A stretch of 64,000 nt of DNA. Source: a candidate division WOR-3 bacterium. GTDB taxonomy: Bacteria > Hydrothermota > Tepidihabitantia > Tepidihabitantales > Tepidihabitantaceae. Below the pieces are notes generated by a model, which was not told the DNA's origin, searched no databases, and saw nothing but the letters and a program-made list of their open reading frames with translations. Each line of letters starts with the position of its first letter. Position 1 is the first letter of the stretch. The position numbers and the translations under genes were made by a program. The stretch spans positions 636,191 through 700,190 of the forward strand of contig JABLXZ010000001.1 in the NCBI GenBank assembly GCA_013177935.1. The letters run 5' to 3'. Below, piece after piece: positions 42,777 to 51,989 of this stretch.

Positions 42777-43425
42777 AGTTTACCGTAAGTGGATAAAGGC
42801 GATTGTTACCACCATCCCCTGTCAGACCGACGCCGAGGTGATGAGTTTCATTCAGTCGTTATCCGAAGCCAAAACTCATACACCCCAGCCGGAAATAGTG
42901 GTTGACGACCACTGGTTCTGTGCCCGACGGTATCATGACCCGGTGTCGCAGGAGAATCTACTTGAAATCTATATCGGGTCCAACAAATCGGGTAATGAGT
43001 GGATGGGCTACGACCGCATCGACCCGCGCTGGCTTGATGCTGAAGGCCGAGACCTTGACCGCTGGGAACTCACCCGCGCCTATATGAGACCAAAATACCG
43101 CGGGCTTAACTATGCCCCGTTTATGGTCGAACTGGTCCTTGCCCTTTGCAAGAAAAACCGGGGATATTCGGTTGTTGCCTATCCTCGCCATGTCGCGATG
43201 CTCGTAACGCTGATTAAAATGGGATTCCGAACTATGGAAGGCAATTACGACGCCACCCTCAAAAGAATTCTTGCCCAGGGGTTACGCTGGTATCGCAACG
43301 ACACATCCCAGCGCCGGCTTTATTATGCTCAGGAATTCCGCCCCTTCATCATTGAAGGCAGTTTTATAATGGAGAAAAGGGTAGCACCAGTCACACTCTG
43401 GGAATTTCTCTGGCAGAAAATCTAA
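42763..43425 (+). CDS. GNAT-like acetyltransferase, substrate unknown
   Basis: 220 residues. The block ELTRAYMRPKYRGLNYAPFM, then ALCKKNRGYSVVAYPRH and IKMGFRTMEGN, resembles the GNAT motif A (R-G-x-x-x-A) followed by the motif B helix and a GF turn. The N-terminal ~50 residues and C-terminal ~60 residues are not recognised. It overlaps ftsK by 14 nt, so translation is probably coupled. The stop interlocks with the convergent ROK kinase stop over 43422-43425. Moderate confidence in the fold, none in the substrate. Confidence 0.5.
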   Translation: MKDPKVYRKWIKAIVTTIPCQTDAEVMSFIQSLSEAKTHTPQPEIVVDDHWFCARRYHDPVSQENLLEIYIGSNKSGNEWMGYDRIDPRWLDAEGRDLDRWELTRAYMRPKYRGLNYAPFMVELVLALCKKNRGYSVVAYPRHVAMLVTLIKMGFRTMEGNYDATLKRILAQGLRWYRNDTSQRRLYYAQEFRPFIIEGSFIMEKRVAPVTLWEFLWQKI

Positions 43426-44429
43426 TTGCCCTGCGGGACAAACCTGTTAAGTTGACTCGCCCCTAAAATCCCGGCGTCTTCCCGCAATCGCGACAGAACT
43501 ATCTTAACATTTCGCTGTCCTAAGTAAGGTCGACTAAAAATAGTAGTTTTAACCGCCTGAAGCAAAGGTGTACCCAGCCGGCTCATGCCGCCGCCAATCA
43601 CAACTATCTCCGGGTCAAGAAGCATTATGGCGTTGTATATGCCAAGCCCAAGAAAATAGCCCATTTCACTGATCACCTGTCGGGCAATCCTGTCGCCCAT
43701 CTTTGCCGCTTTTCCAATCTCCCGGGGCGTCAACCTCTTTAAATCGTACCCGACCAGCTCCCAGATTCTGCTCCGGTCTTTTGCATCTTGGGGAAATAAC
43801 ACCAGCTGATTGCGTGCGTTAGAAAAATGTGCCCCCTGACGACGCAAAAGCTGCCGGCAATTTCGCACCAGCGCCCGGGCACTGACATAACTCTCCACAC
43901 AACCATTATTACCACAAAAACAGGCTGGCCCGTGCAGAGAAATTACTGTATGGCCCAGTTCACCGGCAAAAAAATTTGCACCCAAAACCGGCTGATTGTT
44001 AGCAATAATCCCGCTACCCACCCCGGTACCAAGAGTCAAAACCAGAACATTGCGACAGCCTTGTCCCGCACCAAACAGCCACTCCCCAATCGCTACCGCA
44101 TCAGCATCATTCGCACAGAATACATCAAATTTCGTCAGTTTTTCAAGGATGTCCTTAACTGGCGTTTGTGTCCACAGCGGCAGGTTGGGCGAAAAATTCA
44201 CTACTCCGGACCGACAATCAACCAGTCCGGCGACACCAACCCCGAGCGTTTGTACCGGATAGCTCTGGCTTAATTTAACAACACGCTGAGCTAACCGGAC
44301 TAAAATTGTCTGGGCGGGTTCTTCGGGATTGGTGTTGAGCCGGCACCGCCGCACAATTTTCCCTTTCTCGTCCACCAGCCCGACTTTGATGTTCGTCCCG
44401 CCAATATCAACCCCAATTGCAAATTCCAT
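43422..44429 (-). CDS. ROK-family sugar kinase
   Basis: 335 residues. N-terminal ATP motif GVDIGGTNIKVGLVDEKG, catalytic FCANDADAVAIGE, and the ROK zinc motif GELGHTVI...CFCGNNGCVE (His plus CxCGxxGCxE). No helix-turn-helix, so an enzyme rather than a repressor: glucokinase or N-acetylglucosamine/mannosamine kinase. It follows a GlmU-like gene by 9 nt, which hints at amino-sugar metabolism. Confidence 0.9.
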   Translation of the reverse strand: MEFAIGVDIGGTNIKVGLVDEKGKIVRRCRLNTNPEEPAQTILVRLAQRVVKLSQSYPVQTLGVGVAGLVDCRSGVVNFSPNLPLWTQTPVKDILEKLTKFDVFCANDADAVAIGEWLFGAGQGCRNVLVLTLGTGVGSGIIANNQPVLGANFFAGELGHTVISLHGPACFCGNNGCVESYVSARALVRNCRQLLRRQGAHFSNARNQLVLFPQDAKDRSRIWELVGYDLKRLTPREIGKAAKMGDRIARQVISEMGYFLGLGIYNAIMLLDPEIVVIGGGMSRLGTPLLQAVKTTIFSRPYLGQRNVKIVLSRLREDAGILGASQLNRFVPQGN

Positions 44430-44438
44430 ACGAGGAAT

Positions 44439-45566
44439 TTACCGCTTTGGGCGGCGGCGATTGTAAATCTTCAAAAGCAGTTTTTCATAAGTCGGACTCA
44501 ACCGGACACCACGCCGTTCCATCACTCGCCGAGCACACTCCACCATTTCAGTTCGACGCCAGTGCCCCTTCTTCCCCCAAGCAAAGGAGGATACCAGTTT
44601 TGGTGTCATGCCGGACTCGAACCAGTTGGCAAAAGTGCCGAGCACCGCGCCCGTTGGTAAAAAAGTGCCAATAGCGGTCTTTGCATGGTCCCCAATAAAG
44701 CAGCCCAATTTCACCATACCGGTATCAAACCGCCTTGCGCCAATTTTAACCCGCACCGGACGATAATTGTTCTTTAAGTCCGAGTTTGTGGTTAACGCCC
44801 CTAAATTGACCCATTCTCCTACATAACTGTGACCCAGAAACCCTTCGTGGTGTTTATTGGCATAGCCCTGAAACACACACTCTTCCACCTCACCGCCAAT
44901 ACGGCATTGTGGCCCAAAGCTGCAGCCCGGTCGGACCAACGCGCCATCAATTACTGTACCGGGCCCGATATAGCAGGGTCCTTCAACAATACTACCAGGA
45001 CGCACTATAGACCCTTTATCGACAAATACCGGACCCTTTTCCGTAACAACCTGTGCTCCGGGATAGACCTTACCGCCCTTTTTTACAAACACCAAACGCC
45101 TTTTTGTCACTAAAGGCAGTTCCCTTATAAGTTCTTGATAGTTAAGTCGAACAATATCCCAGGGATAAAAAACCGCCTCAGCCGCAACCTCTTTTGCCGT
45201 AAGCCCCGCTAAATCGGGCAATGCTTTACGACCTGTATGCCGATTCAATCGAAAGCCGATGGTTCTTCCCATCGATGTAAACTTCTCATCGCGACCCTGA
45301 ATCGGAATCGGCTCAAAAAGAATTACTCCAGCGTACAGGAAAAGTGCCGGCTGATTCACCGCCGCATTCACTTGAAAAGCAGGGTACTTCTCCGCAACCA
45401 GTTCGGCGATTTCCTCACGCACCCAGAGAATAAACTTCTCCTTTGGGTAAACCATTTGTAACTTTTCCAGCAGCGGAAAACAACCACACCTCAACTCAAA
45501 AATTGCCCTCAGGTCAACTATCGGGCCAAAATTGCACCAGGAATCTCCCTCATAAATACATATCAT
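44439..45566 (-). CDS. GlmU-like sugar nucleotidyltransferase/acyltransferase
   Basis: 375 residues from ATG 45566, set by a leaderless promoter. The C-terminal half is a left-handed beta-helix (hexapeptide repeats VYPGAQVV, VDKGSIVRPGSIVEGP, YIGPGTVIDGALVRPG) ending in the block FGPQCRIGGEVEECVFQGYA. The N-terminal half is a degenerate nucleotidyltransferase-like domain. This is the Bacteroidetes-type alternative GlmU (putative UDP-GlcNAc diphosphorylase/GlcN-1-P N-acetyltransferase). It probably works on amino sugars with the ROK kinase. Confidence 0.8.
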   Translation of the reverse strand: MICIYEGDSWCNFGPIVDLRAIFELRCGCFPLLEKLQMVYPKEKFILWVREEIAELVAEKYPAFQVNAAVNQPALFLYAGVILFEPIPIQGRDEKFTSMGRTIGFRLNRHTGRKALPDLAGLTAKEVAAEAVFYPWDIVRLNYQELIRELPLVTKRRLVFVKKGGKVYPGAQVVTEKGPVFVDKGSIVRPGSIVEGPCYIGPGTVIDGALVRPGCSFGPQCRIGGEVEECVFQGYANKHHEGFLGHSYVGEWVNLGALTTNSDLKNNYRPVRVKIGARRFDTGMVKLGCFIGDHAKTAIGTFLPTGAVLGTFANWFESGMTPKLVSSFAWGKKGHWRRTEMVECARRVMERRGVRLSPTYEKLLLKIYNRRRPKR

Positions 45567-45571
45567 ACGCA

Positions 45572-45599
45572 AGAATAACCACTACTTTTCGTCTGTCAA
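45572..45599 (-). promoter_or_regulatory. Leaderless promoter of the GlmU-like/ROK operon
   Basis: Minus strand: TTGACA (45599-45594), 16 nt spacer, TATTCT (45577-45572), 5 nt gap to ATG 45566. An upstream TTG at 45572 overlaps the -10 and is rejected as start. Confidence 0.6.
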
Positions 45600-45623
45600 C
45601 TACCAGCAGGAAAAAAGCTTTTA

Positions 45624-46571
45624 TTAAGACTGCGGCTTAAAACACTCCTGTTTTTTATGAAGCGTTATCCACTGCTCATCAATGTACCGCTGAATTTCGG
45701 CAATCACCTTGGCGCCTTCTGGATTCTCAAATAGATGCCGAAACCTGCCCTGGGGTTTCAAAAACTCTTCAACTGGCAACTTCTTCGTTGGCTCGTAGTT
45801 GATTTTGTAAGAACCGTTTTCAAACTCGTATATTGGCCAGTAGCAGGTATCGGCAGCAAGTTTGGAAAGTTTTACCGTCTCGCCCGGTTGATGGCGCCAA
45901 CCTAACGGACAGGGCACCAGAACATTTAAGAATGTTGGACCCGGAGTCAAAAGTGCCTTTTGAACCTTTTGTGCCAGATCGCGCCAGAAAAAGACCGTGG
46001 TCTGCGCCGCATAAGGTACCTCATGACCAATGACAATATCCATAATATTTTTCCGATGCTGAACTTTACCCGGAAGCACTTTACCGGCTGGAGAAGTTGT
46101 TGTATCGGCACCATAAGGAGTTGCCGAGGAACGCTGGATGCCGGTGTTCATATATGCCTCGTTATTGGTACACACATATAGAAACCGGTGCCTTCTTTCC
46201 AGAGCGCCCGAAAGTGCTTGTAAGCCAATGTCGTAAGTACCGCCGTCGCCCGCAAAGGCGATTATCGCTATCTCATCATTAATCCGACCGGTCTTGCGCA
46301 AAAACCGATATGCCGCCTCAACTCCGGCTGCAGTTGATGCTGCTGTTTCGAAGGCGGTGTGAATCATCGGCACCTGCCAGGCGCTGTGCGGATAAATTGA
46401 GGAAAAAATTTCCAGGCAGCCGGTAGCCATCGTTGTTACTACCGGCATACCTGCTGTCTGGGCAGCGAGTAAAATCTGCCGCACCGCCAACGCTTCACCA
46501 CAACCAGCACAGGCACGATGACCATGGGAAAACAGTTCCTGATTTTTTGCCAGGTCAGTAAGTTTCAACAT
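45624..46571 (-). CDS. porB: Pyruvate:ferredoxin oxidoreductase beta subunit
   Basis: 315 residues. CAGCGEALAVRQ near residue 21 gives two of the [4Fe-4S] cysteines. The TPP-binding motif AGDGGTYDIGLQALSG leads to NNEAYMNTG. This is the thiamine diphosphate subunit that, with PorA, PorC and PorD, oxidises pyruvate to acetyl-CoA with ferredoxin. Last gene of porCDAB, 3 nt after porA. Confidence 0.95.
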   Translation of the reverse strand: MLKLTDLAKNQELFSHGHRACAGCGEALAVRQILLAAQTAGMPVVTTMATGCLEIFSSIYPHSAWQVPMIHTAFETAASTAAGVEAAYRFLRKTGRINDEIAIIAFAGDGGTYDIGLQALSGALERRHRFLYVCTNNEAYMNTGIQRSSATPYGADTTTSPAGKVLPGKVQHRKNIMDIVIGHEVPYAAQTTVFFWRDLAQKVQKALLTPGPTFLNVLVPCPLGWRHQPGETVKLSKLAADTCYWPIYEFENGSYKINYEPTKKLPVEEFLKPQGRFRHLFENPEGAKVIAEIQRYIDEQWITLHKKQECFKPQS

Positions 46572-46574
46572 CCT

Positions 46575-47729
46575 TCACCTCACTCCCACATAGGTTACTA
46601 ATTCATCTTTTTTACCGGAAAGGACCTGCTCATAAACCGCAATGGCGTCTTCCGGAGTAAACTCCTTACCACCTAACCCATAAACATAGGAAAAAACCTC
46701 GGGTTTCTCAGGTGCGTTGTAAAGTACCGAAGTTACTTCGGTAAATAGCGGACCACCATAGGAGTTCACCGCATCAACCCGGTCAAGTACGCCAATTTTC
46801 TTGAATTTGCTAAGACTCTGCTTCAAAAGCTGCCAGACGAGCGGCCGATACACCCGCAGTTTCACCATCCCCACCTTCTTTCCCTGAGCCCGCAATCGGT
46901 CAACCGCAACCCGACAGGTGCCGCAGGCTGAACCCATCAAAAGCAAGACCGCCTCGGCATCTTCACATCTGTACTCCTCAAGTACCGGATATGTTCGCCC
47001 AAAACGTTTGCCAAACTCCTCCTGTACCGCCTGAATTATTGGCAGCGTCTGATTCATCCCTTCAATCTCACCCCGCTTAAACTCAAAGTAGTAATCCTGC
47101 AATGTTGCCGGACCAACCAGAATCGGTTTACGCCAGTCGAGCAGATTGTACTGAGGCTGTCGCACACCGAGAAAATCTCGCACCGCCTGGTCATCTAAGG
47201 TCTCAATCCGCTCCTGACAGTGGGAAAGAATGAACCCATCAATTGCGACGAGCGCCGGCAGATTTGCCTTTTCTGCAATTTTCACCGCTTGAATTAGCGT
47301 ATCATAACCTTCCTGCACCGTCTCGCAGAAAAACTGCATCCAGCCGGAATCCCGCGATGCGACCGAATCGGAGTGGTCACCATGGATGTTTAACGGTGAA
47401 GAAAGCGAACGAGAAGCAACCGCCATCACAATTGGCAACCGTAATCCCGCAGCGATAAAAAGCATCTCGTGCATCAAAGCCAGACCCTGTGAAGCGGTTG
47501 CGGTCATCACCCGGCAACCACAAGCCGCCGCACCGATACAGGCGGTCATTGCGGAATGTTCGCTCTCCACCGGGACGAACTCAGTATCCACCTCACCATC
47601 ACTGACATAGTTAGAAAACAACTGAACGATTTCGGTTGATGGAGTAATAGGATAAGCCGCCACCACATCTGGGTTAATCTGCTTCATTGCGTAGGCCAAC
47701 GCCTCATTGCCGGTCTTCGCCAGAATCAT
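46575..47729 (-). CDS. porA: Pyruvate:ferredoxin oxidoreductase alpha subunit
   Basis: 384 residues from ATG 47729, which overlaps the porD stop as ATGA; a longer frame upstream is not supported. AYPITPSTEIVQLFS, SEHSAMTACIGAAACG and ATASQGLALMHEMLF are the PorA domain I blocks. EYRCEDAEAVLLLMGSACGT starts the C-terminal domain. It binds the pyruvate/TPP site with PorB. Confidence 0.95.
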   Translation of the reverse strand: MILAKTGNEALAYAMKQINPDVVAAYPITPSTEIVQLFSNYVSDGEVDTEFVPVESEHSAMTACIGAAACGCRVMTATASQGLALMHEMLFIAAGLRLPIVMAVASRSLSSPLNIHGDHSDSVASRDSGWMQFFCETVQEGYDTLIQAVKIAEKANLPALVAIDGFILSHCQERIETLDDQAVRDFLGVRQPQYNLLDWRKPILVGPATLQDYYFEFKRGEIEGMNQTLPIIQAVQEEFGKRFGRTYPVLEEYRCEDAEAVLLLMGSACGTCRVAVDRLRAQGKKVGMVKLRVYRPLVWQLLKQSLSKFKKIGVLDRVDAVNSYGGPLFTEVTSVLYNAPEKPEVFSYVYGLGGKEFTPEDAIAVYEQVLSGKKDELVTYVGVR

Positions 47730-48010
47730 TTTCGCTCCTTTTCCATGGTAATCGCCTTTGCCGGACAAATACTGGCACAGTTTCCGCATCCCTTGCAAAA
47801 CTCGTAATTAACTCCTATCACCTTACCGTCTTTAATGATAATTGAACTGTCCGGGCAGTATATCCAGCACATCAAACACTGTTTACACTTTTCCTTATCC
47901 CATACCGGGCGCACACTGCGCCAGGCACCAGTTTTGTTCTCCTTCACTGCTGCCATATCGGTGATTATTGCACCACATGGCAATTCACGCCATCCCTTGA
48001 GTTTCGCCAC
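47726..48010 (-). CDS. porD: Pyruvate:ferredoxin oxidoreductase delta (ferredoxin) subunit
   Basis: 94 residues from GTG 48010, which has AGGAGG at 48020-48015 and lies 10 nt after the porC stop; the longer ATG frame at 48046 overlaps porC and is less likely. Two 4Fe-4S motifs: CKQCLMCWIYCP and CKGCGNCASICP. They carry electrons from the TPP site to ferredoxin. Confidence 0.93.
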   Translation of the reverse strand: MAKLKGWRELPCGAIITDMAAVKENKTGAWRSVRPVWDKEKCKQCLMCWIYCPDSSIIIKDGKVIGVNYEFCKGCGNCASICPAKAITMEKERK

Positions 48011-48020
48011 CTCTCCTCCT

Positions 48021-48605
48021 TTAATCGACGCCCTTAACTTCCTCAAAAGCGCGCCGGATACTTTTCAAATTGTCCTCTACCAGTTTTGCTCTTCCCCGAA
48101 ACTTTAATGCAAGCTTTTCTTTTATCGCCTCGAGCATCGGTTCAAGTTGCAACACTCCGGTAACCCGCACCAGCGCGCCGAGCATTGGCGTATTGGGCAC
48201 ATCCCGCCCAATCGTCTCCAGAGCAATTTGGGACGCATCCACAGTATAGACCTTAACTGTCGCGGGTAGATTCTGCCGTTTTCGCAACTCCTCCGGGCTC
48301 TCCGTGGTATTAACCAAAAGGATTCCGTTTTCTTTCAACCCTTCAACAACCCGTGCCGGTTCGATTAACGACGAATCCAGCACCACGACAATATCCGGTG
48401 TTTTTATTCCGGAATGAGAGTAAATTGGCTCGTCAGCCAGCCGGTTAAAAGCGGTTACCGGCGCACCCATCCGTTCTGGACCATACTCCGGAAATGCCTG
48501 AATGAACTTACCGGTATCAAGTGCCGCTTCGCCAAAGAGTAACGCCGCGGTCTTGGCTCCTTGGCCGCCTCGACCATGCCAGCGAATCTCAAGAACTTGA
48601 CTCAT
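48021..48605 (-). CDS. porC: Pyruvate:ferredoxin oxidoreductase gamma subunit
   Basis: 194 residues. IRWHGRGGQGAKTAALLFGE and FPEYGPERMGAPVTAFNR are PorC signatures. First gene of the four-subunit por operon. Ribosome site GGAGG precedes the ATG, and a strong promoter lies upstream. Confidence 0.95.
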   Translation of the reverse strand: MSQVLEIRWHGRGGQGAKTAALLFGEAALDTGKFIQAFPEYGPERMGAPVTAFNRLADEPIYSHSGIKTPDIVVVLDSSLIEPARVVEGLKENGILLVNTTESPEELRKRQNLPATVKVYTVDASQIALETIGRDVPNTPMLGALVRVTGVLQLEPMLEAIKEKLALKFRGRAKLVEDNLKSIRRAFEEVKGVD

Positions 48606-48670
48606 TGTTCCTCCATTTTTCTATTGCCAGAGAAAAACCATTGCCTTTTCACACAATAATGTAGATAGAT

Positions 48671-48699
48671 ATTTTACTAATTGATAACTTTAATGTCAA
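48671..48699 (-). promoter_or_regulatory. Promoter of the por operon
   Basis: Minus strand: TTGACA (48699-48694), 17 nt spacer, TAAAAT (48676-48671). The predicted leader is ~60 nt with GGAGG before the porC ATG. One of the best matches to consensus in the window. Confidence 0.65.
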
Positions 48700-48756
48700 A
48701 ATTTACTCTAACACTCTTAATATTCCGGCTTTCCTCCCTGCGGCAAAAATTCCAAT

Positions 48757-48790
48757 TTGACACCTTATTTGCCATCTTTTACCCTTTGCC
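48757..48790 (+). promoter_or_regulatory. Possible leaderless promoter of comEC
   Basis: TTGACA (48757-48762). A -10 in the right place is poor (TTTACC, 48778-48783, 15 nt spacer, 7 nt gap to ATG 48791). It fits the layout of other promoters here but the -10 is weak. Confidence 0.35.
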
Positions 48791-51073
48791 ATGAAGTTTA
48801 CTATTCCGGACACTGGCATCCGTTATGCCGCAGTCCGGGAACTGGTTGCCATTGCAACCGGTATCGCATTGAGTCAGGTATCGGTTCACGCCTGGTGGTT
48901 AGCATTAGCCCCAGCACTCCTCGGCATCATACTAACCCGCTGGACTAAAAGATTCTCACTTTATCTCACGCTAATCGCTGCCGCCTTTGTATTTGGCCAA
49001 AGCCGCGTACCTCAAACTCCGATTTCCCGCACCTACAGCACATCCACATTTAAGGTCCTTATCACCGAGGAACCATTAATTACCGGTCGGTCAACTGGTG
49101 TCCTTCTTCCCCCTTATTCCGGAAAAGTATCGCTCTTATTTAAAGACTCATTAAGTAGCGTGCACTATGGTGACCTGCTCCTGCTCAGGACAAAGATTAA
49201 ACCGTTCTCATTTCCCCGTAATCCGGTTCTAACTGACTACAACAAAATTCTGTTTCGACAAGGGTATGTGGGCAGCGCCACGGTAAAATCAGGCGCAATA
49301 AAAATCGTCAGCCGTAACCACGGCAACCCACTAATCACGCAACTGATTATGCCGGCAAGAAGATATCTCTTCAATCTGTTTAATCGCCTTATTGGTGGTA
49401 CCGAAGGTGCGCTCCTCCAGGCTATCCTTTCAGGAGAAAAGTCCGGTTTGCCGGAAACGGTTTGTAAGGCGATGTCTGACTCGGGAACGATGCACATTCT
49501 GGCGGTTTCCGGGCTCCATGTCAGTATCGTCGTTTTCAGCTTGTGGCTTTTGCTCAATGTCCTGCGGATTCGTGGCTGGTGGCGGTTCGGGCTCTTGACT
49601 TTGGGAACTCTCTTCTACATCCTTGTCGTGGGCTGGCGGGCATCTGCGGTCCGTGCCGGTTTTATGACCTGGGCAGCCCTTTTAAGTAGCCCGACTCAGC
49701 GCCGTGTTAGCCCCATCTCCAGCCTTGCCGTTTCTGGCATCCTCCTTCTCCTCTTAGACCCTTTTACCCTTTTTAACCCCGGCGCGCAACTTTCCTTTGC
49801 TGCGACTGCCGGTCTTATCACTATTCCTCCCCAACTGGAAAGTCTACTCAAAAAAATCACCATCCCACCCCTCCTGAAAAACTGGTTTATTCGCCCGACT
49901 CTTGTTTCGGTCGTCGCAACGCTTGCCACCGCGCCGCTTTTACTCCACCATTTCTTTCGATTCCAGCCTTTAACATTTCTTGCTAACATCCTGCTTGTTC
50001 CCCTGACAACTGTCATCCTACCGCTCGGCTTTTTGCTCGCCTTTGTCAACCTTATCACGCCAGCAATTGCCGCCCTTTTCGCCGAAACCCTCCGTTTTCT
50101 GCTCCAGTTGATGCTCTTAATTACCAATTTATTCAGCAACTTAAAATGGGCAATAGTTGAACCCGGGAAACTGTCCTGGTTCGGTGTGTTTTACCTTTAC
50201 GGGCTCATCCTGCTCAGCCTTAACTACCGAAAAAATTGGGCAAGAACCGGCTTCCGTCTCAGCCTGCTCGCTGGCTTGTGCTTCCTTGTATGGAAAAGTG
50301 CCCTTAATAACCCAAAACCACAGGTAACCTTCCTTGACCCCGGTCGCGGTGATGCCGTACTTCTCGAAGACCACCAGGGAAGAAAACTGCTCATCGATGC
50401 CGGCATTGACAACACCGATGTGCTGCGCGACTTTCTTCTCTGCCGTGGTATAAACCGCCTTGATGCCGTCCTGATTACCCATCCTGACCGGGACCATTAC
50501 GGTGGTCTTCTTGACCTTGAACCAACCCAGAAGATAAACCTCCTGCTTGTACCAACATTAGAAGGTGACAGTTTGTACCAAACCCTGCTGCGCCGGTTGC
50601 AACGTTCGGGGACAAAAATCGTTGTTGTCGGAAAGGGCGCATCCCTTGCCGGTTTTGGTTTTAAAGTTGACATCCTCTGGCCCGATGCTGTTACAAAATG
50701 GTTCTACTCAAAAAAACTCATACCTACCAATCCGATTTCAATCGTATCCCGGATTGAACAAAACGGTTTCAGGATGCTCTTCACCGGCGACTGTGAATTC
50801 CCGGAAGTCATTCATCCGGCCAATCTAAGCGGCACGGTCAACCTGTTGAAATCACCCCATCATGGCAGTCGTAAAGGAAATAAAAAGCAACTGTTTGAAC
50901 CCCTCAAGCCCGAATATGTTGTTGTAATGGGGCGTTATCCTACTCCAGCAAGACTGGAATCGCTACTTACCACAAGCGGCATTTGCTATATTAACACCCG
51001 CGCTGCCGGCGGTCTAACTATGAAAATTCCGCCTAAGATTTCCCGGTTTTCGGTACCCACCTCAAACCGATAG
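48791..51073 (+). CDS. comEC: ComEC/Rec2 DNA uptake channel
   Basis: 760 residues with all three ComEC parts. The N-terminal helices and OB-like domain come first. The central competence domain has AILSGEKSGLPETVCKAMSD, GTMHILAVSGLHVSIVVFSL and several membrane helices. The C-terminal metallo-beta-lactamase domain has ITHPDRDHYGGL and SPHHGSRKGN. It carries single-stranded DNA across the inner membrane in natural transformation. No other com genes are in the window. Its 3' end overlaps the convergent PorV-like gene by 41 nt. Confidence 0.93.
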   Translation: MKFTIPDTGIRYAAVRELVAIATGIALSQVSVHAWWLALAPALLGIILTRWTKRFSLYLTLIAAAFVFGQSRVPQTPISRTYSTSTFKVLITEEPLITGRSTGVLLPPYSGKVSLLFKDSLSSVHYGDLLLLRTKIKPFSFPRNPVLTDYNKILFRQGYVGSATVKSGAIKIVSRNHGNPLITQLIMPARRYLFNLFNRLIGGTEGALLQAILSGEKSGLPETVCKAMSDSGTMHILAVSGLHVSIVVFSLWLLLNVLRIRGWWRFGLLTLGTLFYILVVGWRASAVRAGFMTWAALLSSPTQRRVSPISSLAVSGILLLLLDPFTLFNPGAQLSFAATAGLITIPPQLESLLKKITIPPLLKNWFIRPTLVSVVATLATAPLLLHHFFRFQPLTFLANILLVPLTTVILPLGFLLAFVNLITPAIAALFAETLRFLLQLMLLITNLFSNLKWAIVEPGKLSWFGVFYLYGLILLSLNYRKNWARTGFRLSLLAGLCFLVWKSALNNPKPQVTFLDPGRGDAVLLEDHQGRKLLIDAGIDNTDVLRDFLLCRGINRLDAVLITHPDRDHYGGLLDLEPTQKINLLLVPTLEGDSLYQTLLRRLQRSGTKIVVVGKGASLAGFGFKVDILWPDAVTKWFYSKKLIPTNPISIVSRIEQNGFRMLFTGDCEFPEVIHPANLSGTVNLLKSPHHGSRKGNKKQLFEPLKPEYVVVMGRYPTPARLESLLTTSGICYINTRAAGGLTMKIPPKISRFSVPTSNR

Positions 51074-51983
51074 AAACCCGCTGCGCATCCCCTAAAATTC
51101 CATAAGAGAGATAAACCGCATCCACTAAAATTGTCAAATTAGCGGCTAAAACCGTTTCGTAACCAACTCCAAACGAAAAACCGGACCAGGTTCCAAGGTG
51201 TCCGCCCGATTGATACCCTCCTCTTAAATATACCGCGCCGGTCTGATTTGAACCCAGTGCACGCATATCCAGTTTCCCTTCAACGCCCACCCCGACAGTT
51301 GGTCCGTAATCTGGATAGGCAGAGACATCACCTGCAACAAGAATGTAATTCTTATCGAATGGGAGTTTAAAACAGGCACCAGCGCGCAAATTAACCGGCT
51401 GGTACTCCCAATCCTGAATAAACCGGCGTGGTGTCCCGATATGAAGCAAACTTGCTCCCATGGTGATGTAACGCAATGGTCGATACAGTGCTCCGGCGTC
51501 AAAAGATACCGCGCCACTGGCAAAAGAGTCCAGCCGACTGTAAACAAACTTCGCACCCGCTCCTAATGCAACCCCTTTTAGCGGCTGCCAGGCAACACCA
51601 GGTCCTACAACCAAATCGCTCAAACTGAACTTTCCCAGCTCTTCACCCAGTTCACTCCTTCGGGTGTCAAGGGCATTCAAATACCCAGCCCCCAGCCCAA
51701 AACCAAACCGCTTGAAAACCGGCACCGTAACCCCACCGGAAACATAAGAAACACCCTGCAACATCTCGCACAAAGTTAAACCCGCATCAAACTTTCGCTC
51801 CAGTGCCGGTCCTGCGGGATTGTAAAAAAGGGCATACACATCATCTGCAACTGCGGTAAACGCCTGCCCCAATGCGGTTGGTCTTGCTCCAACCCCAATT
51901 TTCATAAATGTGAAACCGGTTGCCGAAGGACCAAGCCAGCCCAAATCGGCGACAACCACAAAAAATAGAGTTAAGGCTTGCAC
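51033..51983 (-). CDS. PorV/PorQ-like (UPF0164) outer-membrane protein
   Basis: 316 residues from GTG 51983, set by a leaderless promoter. Signal peptide MQALTLFFVVVAD. The N-terminal pattern FTFMKIGVGARPTALGQAFTAVADD and YNPAGPA is the PorV/UPF0164 hallmark, followed by a beta-barrel (14-stranded in PorV). In the type IX secretion system, PorV shuttles substrates at the outer membrane; related proteins occur widely in WOR-3-like bacteria without proven secretion roles. No other T9SS gene is in the window. Confidence 0.82.
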   Translation of the reverse strand: MQALTLFFVVVADLGWLGPSATGFTFMKIGVGARPTALGQAFTAVADDVYALFYNPAGPALERKFDAGLTLCEMLQGVSYVSGGVTVPVFKRFGFGLGAGYLNALDTRRSELGEELGKFSLSDLVVGPGVAWQPLKGVALGAGAKFVYSRLDSFASGAVSFDAGALYRPLRYITMGASLLHIGTPRRFIQDWEYQPVNLRAGACFKLPFDKNYILVAGDVSAYPDYGPTVGVGVEGKLDMRALGSNQTGAVYLRGGYQSGGHLGTWSGFSFGVGYETVLAANLTILVDAVYLSYGILGDAQRVSIGLRWVPKTGKS

Positions 51984-51989
51984 AGATAA

